A program made the translations under genes and the position numbers. The notes beneath the pieces were generated by a model. It saw nothing but the letters and a program-made list of their open reading frames with translations. It was not told where the DNA came from and searched no databases. From NCBI RefSeq assembly GCF_023715225.1, contig NZ_JAMBNS010000002.1, positions 248,001 through 312,000 on the forward strand: a DNA stretch of 64,000 bases, in the 5' to 3' direction. Shown piece after piece: positions 18,919 to 25,954 of this stretch (its first letter is position 1; every line of letters begins with the position of its first letter). The DNA comes from Robertmurraya korlensis (GTDB taxonomy: Bacteria > Bacillota > Bacilli > Bacillales > Cytobacillaceae).

Positions 18919-19795
18919 GAACATGCGGTATTCCGAAAATTTTCGCTTCCAGTCTGCGACCTGTCGGAGTTGCCGCCAACCCTCCCTGCGCCGTTTCTTT
19001 AAGAGCGGTAGGCATCGTTTGACCGATTTTATACATCGCATCAATTACTTCATCACATGGTATTCGACTAGTGATTCCTGCTAATGCCATATCCGCTGCC
19101 ACCATTGCGTTTGCAGCCCCCATTGCATTCCGTTTTACACAAGGGACTTCTACTAAACCAGCAACGGGGTCACACACTAATCCTAACATATTTTTCAACG
19201 TGATCGCCATAGCTTCTGCACATTGTGCAGGAGTTCCACCAGCCATTTCTACAATGGCAGCTGCAGCCATTCCAGCTGCTGATCCAACCTCTGCTTGACA
19301 GCCCCCTGCAGCTCCAGAAATTGACGCATTGTTAGCAACAACAAACCCAAATGCTCCGGATGTAAATAAAAAGGCTATCATTTGTTCTCTCGTAGGCTGT
19401 AGTTTATCTCTTACAGCAAACAAGGTTCCTGGAACTACACCTGCTGAACCTGCAGTAGGTGTGGCACAAATCGTCCCCATTGCCGCATTCACCTCATTTG
19501 TAGCAACTGCCTTAGAAACGGCATCGAGGATCGTGTCTCCACATAATGATTTTCCAGACTGAATATACTTTTGCAGGAGCACGGCATCTCCACCAGTGAG
19601 ACCCGAATGGGATCTAACCCCATTAAGGCCACGTTCAACAGCTTGCTCCATCACAGTCAAATTCACATTCATTTGCTCTAGTATTTGTTCTTTTGTTCGA
19701 CCGGTAACTTCCATTTCTTGTTCAATCATGATATCTGATATTTTTTTATTTTGTGTACTAGCGAGCTCTACTAGCTCTGCGACATTGCGAAACAT
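18899..19795 (-). CDS. sdaAA: L-serine dehydratase, alpha subunit
   Basis: With SdaAB this forms the iron-sulfur L-serine dehydratase, which converts serine to pyruvate and ammonia. The 298-residue protein carries the family motifs GLTGGDAVLLQKY, CATPTAGSAGVVPG, GGCQAEVGSAAGMAAAA and LVCDPVAGLVEVPCVKRN, with the cysteines that hold the 4Fe-4S cluster. The ATG of MFRNVAEL, ten bases after GGGAG, is chosen; a GTG three codons upstream abuts the ribosome binding site. It lies after sdaAB and overlaps recG. Confidence 0.95.
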   Translation of the reverse strand: MFRNVAELVELASTQNKKISDIMIEQEMEVTGRTKEQILEQMNVNLTVMEQAVERGLNGVRSHSGLTGGDAVLLQKYIQSGKSLCGDTILDAVSKAVATNEVNAAMGTICATPTAGSAGVVPGTLFAVRDKLQPTREQMIAFLFTSGAFGFVVANNASISGAAGGCQAEVGSAAGMAAAAIVEMAGGTPAQCAEAMAITLKNMLGLVCDPVAGLVEVPCVKRNAMGAANAMVAADMALAGITSRIPCDEVIDAMYKIGQTMPTALKETAQGGLAATPTGRRLEAKIFGIPHVHGEQQQ

Positions 19796-19858
19796 GATGT
19801 ACACTCTCCCTACGTTCTATTAATCTATTTTTGAAAGCGCTACCATAAAATTCCTCTT

Positions 19859-20521
19859 CTATTCGACAATTTTGGCAACCTTTACTACATGGTCAAGCGC
19901 TTCTAATTCTTTAATCACTGAATCGTCAATATTCTGATCCACTTCAATCGTCATTAATGCAAGCATCCCTTTTTCTTTCCTTGAAACTTCCATATGCCCG
20001 ATATTTAGCTCGTGTGAAGCTAATATATTTGAAACACTGGCAATCGCACCAAAACGGTCATTATGAACGACTAAAATCGCGGGATGGTGACCTGATAACC
20101 TAAGCTCAAAGCCATTTAACTCCGTGATTTCGATTTTGCCACCGCCAATAGAGATTCCTACTAATTCTAACTCACCTTGATCGTCACCAATGAATACTTT
20201 AGCTGTATTGGGGTGTTCTGGAATCGCTTCTTCTTCAATGAATGTAATTTGCATACCGTTTGATTGCGCGATAGAAATGGACCCGATAATCCGTTCATCA
20301 AAAGTATCAAAGTCTAACAGTCCACCGATTATTGCTACATCTGTTCCATGGCCTTTATATGTTTGCGCAAAAGAACCATAAAGAGAAATTTTTGCCCACT
20401 TTGGCTCACGACCAAAAAGGCTTCTTGCTACTCTGCCAATTCGTGCGGCCCCTGCTGTATGTGAGCTAGAAGGACCAATCATTACAGGTCCGATAATATC
20501 AAAAACACTTTTGTACTTCAT
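19859..20521 (-). CDS. sdaAB: L-serine dehydratase, beta subunit
   Basis: This is the partner of SdaAA in the two-subunit serine dehydratase. The 220-residue protein has the N-terminal signature SVFDIIGPVMIGPSSSHTAG and a C-terminal ACT domain (from about residue 148; HNDRFGAIASVSNILASHE), likely for amino acid sensing. The ATG at 20521 follows GGGGG by seven bases. A TATAAT at 20578-20583 upstream is a possible -10, without a clear -35. It follows a terminator behind yloV, so it probably begins the sdaAB-sdaAA-recG unit. Confidence 0.95.
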   Translation of the reverse strand: MKYKSVFDIIGPVMIGPSSSHTAGAARIGRVARSLFGREPKWAKISLYGSFAQTYKGHGTDVAIIGGLLDFDTFDERIIGSISIAQSNGMQITFIEEEAIPEHPNTAKVFIGDDQGELELVGISIGGGKIEITELNGFELRLSGHHPAILVVHNDRFGAIASVSNILASHELNIGHMEVSRKEKGMLALMTIEVDQNIDDSVIKELEALDHVVKVAKIVE

Positions 20522-20649
20522 CACTTTTCCCCCTTGTGGAGAATATCCTATTTACACTTAATGGATTCCCACATTGTATTATACATTATTGTATGAAAAA
20601 ATCATTGTAGTTTCTTCTATTTCCACTATATACAAAGTGGATTTTTTCA

Positions 20650-20682
20650 AATGAAAGGAAGCACAGCTTTAAGCCATGCTTC
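20650..20682 (-). terminator. Terminator after yloV
   Basis: On the minus strand GGAAGCATGGCTT pairs with AAGCTGTGCTTCC (two G-U pairs), followed by CTTTCATTT. It separates yloU-yloV from sdaAB. Confidence 0.75.
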
Positions 20683-20690
20683 CATAATGA

Positions 20691-22367
20691 TTATTCAACC
20701 GAGAAAATGAATGCATATAACGGTTGTTTTCCATCGTGGATTTCGATTTCAACTTCTCCGTAATTTGCTTCTACATACTCGACAATCGTATCTACATCCG
20801 CGTCTGTAGCATCTTCGCCTTTTAAGATTGTTAAAATCTCAGTGTCTTCATCAAGAAGCTGATCTAGGAGTTTCGTTGCAGAGACCACTTTATCTTTATC
20901 CTTTACAACGATTTTCCCCTCGGCAATTCCCATGAAGTCATCTTTTTCAATCTCAAGACCATCTATACTTGTATCACGAACGGCATACGTAATTTGGCCT
21001 GTTTTGACATTTTGTAAAGCGTCCGTCATGCCCTCTTTATTACCATCTAGGTCTGCACCTGGGTTAAAGGCAAGAAGAGCAGACATTCCTTGTGGAACCG
21101 TTTTAGAAGGGATGACAATCGCATCTTCTTCTGTAACTTCAGCCGCTTGTTCAGCTGCCATGATTATGTTTTTGTTATTCGGCAAAATAATAACTTTCTT
21201 TGCATTCACTTCTTTAATGGCCCTAACGATATCCTCTGTACTTGGATTCATCGTTTGTCCACCTTCTATAACAGCATGTGCACCGATACTCTTAAACAAT
21301 TCTGCAATTCCTGAACCCATAGAAACGGTTACAATACCATACTCTAACTTTTCCTTCGGCTTTGCAGGAGCACTTGGTTTTTCATACGTATCCGATAACA
21401 AATTCGTATGCTGCTCACGCATATTTTCAATTTTTAGGTTGACTAAGCTTCCATAGGTTTGTGCATACGTTAGCACATTTCCCGGATACTCTGCATGAAT
21501 ATGTACTTTGACAAGCTGATCATCAGATATAACCAAGAGAGAATCACCGTGCTGACTTAAATCTTGACGGAAGGTTTGCTCGCTAAATGGTTTAGAATGG
21601 AGTTTCTCGTCGTCCAACTTGACCATAAATTCTGTACAATAGCCAAACTCGATGTCTTCGGTGTTCATATGGCTTTGTACACTTTTGTGATGTTCTGCAT
21701 TGACTAGGTCATCCATTGAAGATGCTAGTGTAGGACCTTCTGGTAATTTTTCTCCCTTTAGTACCGCTAGGAAGCCTTCATAGACAAACACAAGCCCTTG
21801 ACCGCCACTATCAACTACTCCTACTTCCTTTAAAACCGGTAGAAGATCAGGTGTACGCTTTAAGGATGCCTTTGCTTCTGCAACTACTGCCTCCATAACT
21901 GTAACAATATCATCTGACTTTTTCGCTGCTTCAACTGCTTGCTTCGCAGAGTCTTTTGCAACCGTTAAGATTGTTCCTTCTACAGGCTTCATAACCGCTT
22001 TATAAGCAGTAATCACTCCTGCATCAAGAGAAGCGGCAAATTCAAATGCATTGATGCTAGCTTTTGTTTCGATTGCTTTCGAAAAGCCTCGGAAAAGCTG
22101 GGATAAAATAACACCAGAGTTTCCTCTTGCACCCATCAACAATCCTTTGGAAAGCGCAATACCAACCTTTCCAATATGGTCTTGAACATTATTTCTAACT
22201 TCCTTTGCTCCAGAAGTCATCGATAAGTTCATATTTGTTCCAGTATCACCATCTGGAACGGGAAACACGTTCAGCGCATCCACATATTTTGCATTAGAGG
22301 ACAAGTGATTCGCTCCTTGTAACACCATTTCAGCGAAACGTTTTCCATCTAAAGATTTAATTGACAC
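20691..22367 (-). CDS. yloV: Fatty acid kinase subunit, FakA-like (YloV, DAK2 domain)
   Basis: This is the Bacillus homologue of Staphylococcus FakA, the kinase that with a fatty-acid-binding FakB protein phosphorylates exogenous fatty acids for phospholipid synthesis. The protein (558 residues) has the DAK2 ATP-binding domain with FPVPDGDTGTNMNLSM (about 40-55), GARGNSGVILSQ, and a large C-terminal region around PNNKNIIMAAEQAA. The GTG at 22367, eight bases after GAGGAGG, matches the family N-terminus; a frame 16 codons longer has no ribosome binding site. It follows yloU, as in many Firmicutes. Confidence 0.93.
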   Translation of the reverse strand: MSIKSLDGKRFAEMVLQGANHLSSNAKYVDALNVFPVPDGDTGTNMNLSMTSGAKEVRNNVQDHIGKVGIALSKGLLMGARGNSGVILSQLFRGFSKAIETKASINAFEFAASLDAGVITAYKAVMKPVEGTILTVAKDSAKQAVEAAKKSDDIVTVMEAVVAEAKASLKRTPDLLPVLKEVGVVDSGGQGLVFVYEGFLAVLKGEKLPEGPTLASSMDDLVNAEHHKSVQSHMNTEDIEFGYCTEFMVKLDDEKLHSKPFSEQTFRQDLSQHGDSLLVISDDQLVKVHIHAEYPGNVLTYAQTYGSLVNLKIENMREQHTNLLSDTYEKPSAPAKPKEKLEYGIVTVSMGSGIAELFKSIGAHAVIEGGQTMNPSTEDIVRAIKEVNAKKVIILPNNKNIIMAAEQAAEVTEEDAIVIPSKTVPQGMSALLAFNPGADLDGNKEGMTDALQNVKTGQITYAVRDTSIDGLEIEKDDFMGIAEGKIVVKDKDKVVSATKLLDQLLDEDTEILTILKGEDATDADVDTIVEYVEANYGEVEIEIHDGKQPLYAFIFSVE

Positions 22368-22388
22368 AAGTCTTTCCTCCTCACTAAT

Positions 22389-22437
22389 GTTCGTCACTAC
22401 GAACGCACTGCTCAAGGAAGTCTAAGTTTCCTCGAGC
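22389..22437 (-). other. Two tandem hairpins in the yloU-yloV spacer
   Basis: GTTCGT/ACGAAC (22389-22404) forms a perfect short hairpin. On the minus strand GCTCGAGGAA pairs with TTCCTTGAGC (22410-22437), with one U-G wobble. Neither has a T run, so they are not simple terminators. They lie between the yloU stop and the yloV ribosome binding site. Confidence 0.5.
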
Positions 22438-22449
22438 AACGCATTTTAC

Positions 22450-22812
22450 TTACGGGTTCGTGACGCGAACACCTTGAACGTAAATATTAACAGAGTCAAC
22501 GGCAAGGCCAACTGTTTTGTCTAAGGTATATTTCACTTTTGATTGTACATTATGTGCAATCTCAGAAATTTTTGTACCATAGCTAACAATTATATACATA
22601 TCAATATGTACTTCATCATTTTCCTGACGAACAATTACACCTCTAGTAAAATTCTCTCTTCTTAATATTTCCGTAAGGCCATCTTTTAGTTGATGTTTTG
22701 AAGCCATTCCTACTATACCGTAGCAATCAACAGCTGCTCCTCCAGCGATTGTTGCAATTACTTCATTTGAGATATCAATTTGTCCGAAATTTGTTTTCAG
22801 TTCGATGGACAT
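22450..22812 (-). CDS. yloU: Asp23/Gls24 family protein YloU
   Basis: YloU belongs to the alkaline shock protein 23 family; members bind near the membrane and are linked to cell envelope homeostasis. The 120-residue protein has the conserved GQIDISNEVIATIAGGAAVDC segment in two parts (GQIDISNEV and AGGAAVDCYGIVGMA), and a C-terminal strand VDSVNIYVQGVRV. The ATG of MSIELKT follows GGGGGAAG; a frame 14 codons longer is not supported. It is paired with yloV, as in most Bacillus genomes. Confidence 0.93.
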   Translation of the reverse strand: MSIELKTNFGQIDISNEVIATIAGGAAVDCYGIVGMASKHQLKDGLTEILRRENFTRGVIVRQENDEVHIDMYIIVSYGTKISEIAHNVQSKVKYTLDKTVGLAVDSVNIYVQGVRVTNP

Positions 22813-23129
22813 AAATGCTTCCCCCTTTGGAATTTGCTCCTTAACTACAGTCATTTTACTATATGGACTTCAAATTTAAAAGTCATATTCCCCGCACTTA
22901 TAATAGAGCCTTAAGATTTTACCTATGTCAAGGAAATTTTCTTGAAACCTTTTGTTAGAACTGTTGCATTCCGAATGGTTGTATGATAAATTATTAAAGT
23001 ATCTTTTAATGCTTGAAAAACGGACAATCCGCTATTTTCACATTAAATAAAACTTGAAAGCAATTTTACATTGCATTTTAAAGATGAACAAATAATGCTT
23101 CACCTTTGATAGTAAGGAGGGAAATGTAT
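22813..23129. other. Divergent intergenic region between yloU and rpmB
   Basis: About 317 bases without a gene must hold the promoters of yloU (minus) and rpmB (plus). On the minus strand a perfect TTGACA (22926-22931) is followed by TATTAT (22900-22905), but the 20-base spacing is unusual. On the plus strand several TTGxxx hexamers (for example TTGAAA near 23054) have only weak -10 partners. I see no repeat or RNA structure that I can support. Confidence 0.4.
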
Positions 23130-23318
23130 ATGCCACGTAAATGTGTTGTAACTGGTAAAGGAACTCGTTCAGGTAACGCACGTTCTCATGCTATGAACGC
23201 TAACAAGCGTACTTGGGGTGCTAACCTTCAAAAGGTACGTATTCTTGTAGACGGAAAGCCTAAGCGTGTTTGGGTTTCTGCAAGAGCACTTAAATCAGGT
23301 AAAGTTGAACGCGTATAA
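23130..23318 (+). CDS. rpmB: 50S ribosomal protein L28
   Basis: L28 is a small basic protein of the large subunit. The 62-residue protein begins [16 protein letters not shown] and continues with [19 protein letters not shown], the family core. A single cysteine is present, so it looks like the zinc-free form. The ATG at 23130 follows AAGGAGGG at ten bases; an ATG two codons earlier is too near the site. It is one of two plus-strand genes in the window, divergent from yloU and convergent with spoVM, and has its own terminator. Confidence 0.98.
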   Translation: MPRKCVVTGKGTRSGNARSHAMNANKRTWGANLQKVRILVDGKPKRVWVSARALKSGKVERV

Positions 23319-23325
23319 TGTATAA

Positions 23326-23352
23326 AGAGTATCCATCTGGATGCTCTTTTTC
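23326..23352 (+). terminator. Rho-independent terminator after rpmB
   Basis: AGAGTATCCA pairs with TGGATGCTCT (one U-G wobble) on the plus strand, followed by five T. It begins eight bases after the rpmB stop. Confidence 0.9.
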
Positions 23353-23410
23353 ATTTCCTTTTAAAACTAGCCTTCCCCTTAAACTTTAGAAATAGACTTT
23401 TAATTATTCA

Positions 23411-23450
23411 CAAAAAAAATACACCGATGCGAATCTTTTCCATCGGTGTA
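23411..23450 (-). terminator. Rho-independent terminator after spoVM
   Basis: TACACCGATG and CATCGGTGTA form a perfect 10-base-pair stem (23420-23450), followed on the minus strand by a run of eight T. It is placed to end the spoVM transcript 56 bases after the stop. Confidence 0.88.
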
Positions 23451-23505
23451 CATTGGTTTTTTAAGGTTGTCTTTCTTGAAAACGTGTTACAATTACCACT
23501 TTGGA

Positions 23506-23586
23506 TTAGCCCTTTTTAAACGTACCCAGCATCGCGCGGACAATGCCGCCTAAAAATTTCGGCAATTTAATCGTGTAAAATCTCAT
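23506..23586 (-). CDS. spoVM: Stage V sporulation protein M (26 residues)
   Basis: SpoVM is a tiny amphipathic helix that recognises the positively curved forespore membrane and anchors SpoIVA, starting spore coat assembly. The frame encodes 26 residues beginning MRFYTIKLPKFLGG and ending MLGTFKKG. It differs from the B. subtilis protein, as I remember it, at only a few residues (R for K at position 2 and changes in the last five). A good GAGGAGGG site precedes the ATG. It lies between thiN and rpmB, as in B. subtilis. A sigma-E promoter would be expected in the 93 bases upstream; I could not fix one with confidence. Confidence 0.96.
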   Translation of the reverse strand: MRFYTIKLPKFLGGIVRAMLGTFKKG

Positions 23587-23679
23587 AATGTCCCTCCTCA
23601 CCATCTCACGCATGAACAAGTTTCAGAACTCTCATTATCATATTCAAAATATAAAGATAAGTACTCAATATAAGGAAGT

Positions 23680-24318
23680 TTAATCGCGACTCCTTATCAC
23701 CATTAATATGCCTTCCGAAAAAGATATAGTACCAATATCAGAAATTAGTTCATTGCTAATACATAGAGTGGAATGAATCGGAATATGGCGAAGCGTTAGA
23801 GGATACTTAAAACCAACAAGGGTTAACCCCTCCACCTCTTCATGAAAAGGAATAAAAGAAATATAGGTGTACTCATCATTTCTTTCTATTGTATGTGTGC
23901 CTGCTTGTATTAATGAAATGATATTTTGACGATCAATGAGTTCAATCGGGACTGATTTTTGTAGAGCCATTGGTTTTAAAAGCAGTTGTATATTCGCAAA
24001 GAAATGATCCAGCCTTCCACCGGTAGCACCAAAGATTCGAATTTTTTTCGGAGCTTGTTTCATTGCCCACGAAAGCGCAATTTCCATATCCGTTTCATCT
24101 TTTTCTGGTGGAAACGTAAATAACTCATCAACATGTTTCTTAATAAACGCCAGCTCTTCTTCCTTCACAGAATCAAAATCACCAAAGGCTTTATCAACAA
24201 AGATCCCCTCATTTATTAGGGTTAGAACTCCACGATCCACGCCTACCCACTCTCCACTATAGGAGTGAAGTGAAGGGATATGGTCTTGTGGACCACCTGC
24301 TAAAATATTGATCTCCAT
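23680..24318 (-). CDS. thiN: Thiamine pyrophosphokinase
   Basis: ThiN transfers pyrophosphate from ATP to thiamine to make the coenzyme thiamine diphosphate. The 212-residue protein has the family motifs GVDRG, FGDFDSV, the metal-binding PPEKDETDMEIAL (about 95-107) and FGATGGRLDH, followed by a C-terminal beta-rich thiamine-binding domain. GGAGGATC precedes the start. It follows rpe after a short spacer with a terminator-like hairpin. Confidence 0.95.
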   Translation of the reverse strand: MEINILAGGPQDHIPSLHSYSGEWVGVDRGVLTLINEGIFVDKAFGDFDSVKEEELAFIKKHVDELFTFPPEKDETDMEIALSWAMKQAPKKIRIFGATGGRLDHFFANIQLLLKPMALQKSVPIELIDRQNIISLIQAGTHTIERNDEYTYISFIPFHEEVEGLTLVGFKYPLTLRHIPIHSTLCISNELISDIGTISFSEGILMVIRSRD

Positions 24319-24341
24319 TTTGGATCCTCCTTGTAATCAAG

Positions 24342-24368
24342 GAAAGGCTAGCTTCTAAAAAGCTAGCC
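24342..24368 (-). terminator. Terminator-like hairpin between rpe and thiN
   Basis: GGCTAGCTT and AAGCTAGCC pair around TTTAG, followed on the minus strand by TTTCCTT. The T run is short, so termination is probably partial. Confidence 0.6.
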
Positions 24369-24375
24369 GACATTT

Positions 24376-25020
24376 TTATCCTCTTATTTTTTCTATCGCT
24401 TGTTTTCTATCTTTTTCGTTGTATATGGCAGATCCAGCTACGAGGACATTCGCACCAGCTTCTACACACTTCCTTGCCGTTTCTTCGTTCACTCCACCAT
24501 CTACTTCAATTTCAACGGATAACCCTTTTTTATCAACAAGTTCTTTTACCTGTCTAATTTTCGGCAGTACTTGCTCAATAAATTTCTGACCTCCAAAGCC
24601 AGGATTAACCGTCATTAACAGGACCATATCTATATCCTCTATCACATGTTCAATCGTTTGAACAGGGGTTGCAGGATTCAGAACCACTCCTGCTTTTACA
24701 CCAAATGACTTAATATAGTGGATGGTCCGATGCAGATGTTTACAGGCTTCTACATGAACAGTAAGATAATCGGCTCCCGCATTAGCAAAGGCTTCAATAT
24801 ACTGATCAGGATTATCAATCATTAAATGTACATCAAGCGGAAGTTTCGTAATTGGTCGAATCGCTTCTACAATCAGGGGACCAATTGTAATATTAGGCAC
24901 AAAATGACCATCCATAACATCCACATGGATATAGTCTGCTCCCCCTCGTTCTACATCTTTAATTTCTTCTCCCAGTTTTGAAAAATCAGCTGATAGTATG
25001 GAAGGCGCAATTTTCACCAT
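24376..25020 (-). CDS. rpe: Ribulose-phosphate 3-epimerase
   Basis: Rpe interconverts ribulose 5-phosphate and xylulose 5-phosphate in the pentose phosphate pathway. The 214-residue TIM barrel has APSILSADF, HVDVMDGHFVPN with the catalytic and metal-binding residues, LLMTVNPGFGGQKF and the phosphate-binding EVDGGVN and VAGSAIY. It starts two bases after the rsgA stop, so it is translated from the same message. Confidence 0.97.
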   Translation of the reverse strand: MVKIAPSILSADFSKLGEEIKDVERGGADYIHVDVMDGHFVPNITIGPLIVEAIRPITKLPLDVHLMIDNPDQYIEAFANAGADYLTVHVEACKHLHRTIHYIKSFGVKAGVVLNPATPVQTIEHVIEDIDMVLLMTVNPGFGGQKFIEQVLPKIRQVKELVDKKGLSVEIEVDGGVNEETARKCVEAGANVLVAGSAIYNEKDRKQAIEKIRG

Positions 25021-25022
25021 AA

Positions 25023-25907
25023 TTAATACCTCGGCTTTCTCTCTTTAATTTCTTGAACAAAAAGCTCATAATGCTCATATCGATACTCAGGAAGTTCTTC
25101 CTTTGTTACCGCTTCTTTTACCGCACATTTAGGTTCTTTTAGATGAATACATCCTCGAAATTTACAGTTTTCACTTAACTTTTCAATTTCAGGGAAGCAA
25201 TAGTTTAAGTCCTCCACCTCAATATCTGTAAATTCAAGTGAACTGAAACCTGGAGTATCTGCCACTAACCCTTCCCCAATTTTTATCAATTCAACATGTC
25301 TCGTAGTATGTTTTCCTCGACCGAGATGTGAGGATATATCGTTTGTCTTAAGTTCTAAATCTGGTCTAATCGCATTTAGAAGCGATGACTTACCGACCCC
25401 TGACTGCCCAGCAAATACGGATATGACACCTTTTAAATGCGGGAGCAGCTGCTCTAATCCATCCTCGGTTTCAGATGAAGTTAAGATCACTTCATAACCC
25501 GCATTCGTATATTGATTACGGTATGTTTCCATCATTGCTCTTTCATCGTCATTGGTTAAATCCATCTTTGTAATGCAAATAATTGGCTTAATACGGTTGA
25601 ATTCAACTAAAACCAAAAAGCGGTCGAGCAACGCGGTACTAAAATCAGGCTCAACAGCCGAAAATACTAATATTGCCTGATCGACATTAGATATTGGTGG
25701 TCTTACCAGCTCGTTTTTTCGATCCTTCACCTCTAAAATATAGCCCTCAGATTCATTTTCTGCTTGGAAAACTACTTCATCTCCTACAAGAGGGGTCACT
25801 TTATTTAAGCGAAATACCCCTCTTCCTCTGCACTGAATCACTTGATTATCATCTGTGAGAACATAATAGAACCCACTTAATGCTTTAATAATTTTGCCTT
25901 CTGGCAT
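25023..25907 (-). CDS. rsgA: Ribosome small subunit-dependent GTPase RsgA (CpgA)
   Basis: RsgA is a circularly permuted GTPase that checks 30S subunit maturation. The 294-residue protein has an N-terminal OB fold, then G4 (CITKMDL), G1 (GQSGVGKSSLLN), the switch region GRGKHTTRH, G3 (DTPGFSS), and a C-terminal zinc finger with the C-H-C spacing in NCKFRGCIHLKEPKC. The B. subtilis homologue is phosphorylated by PrkC, whose gene is just upstream. The order prpC-prkC-rsgA-rpe-thiN is conserved. Confidence 0.97.
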   Translation of the reverse strand: MPEGKIIKALSGFYYVLTDDNQVIQCRGRGVFRLNKVTPLVGDEVVFQAENESEGYILEVKDRKNELVRPPISNVDQAILVFSAVEPDFSTALLDRFLVLVEFNRIKPIICITKMDLTNDDERAMMETYRNQYTNAGYEVILTSSETEDGLEQLLPHLKGVISVFAGQSGVGKSSLLNAIRPDLELKTNDISSHLGRGKHTTRHVELIKIGEGLVADTPGFSSLEFTDIEVEDLNYCFPEIEKLSENCKFRGCIHLKEPKCAVKEAVTKEELPEYRYEHYELFVQEIKERKPRY

Positions 25908-25954
25908 ACATACACTCCTTTAACAGAATGTGAACGACTAGTTCCTATCTCCAA

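Noticed and set aside
18919-19044. N-terminal extension of recG by 42 codons
   Set aside because: The extra region overlaps the conserved C-terminus of SdaAA, has no ribosome binding site and makes RecG longer than the family.
20932-21456. Plus-strand open frame of 174 codons opposite yloV
   Set aside because: It lies fully inside yloV on the other strand, with low-complexity serine- and isoleucine-rich content typical of antisense frames.
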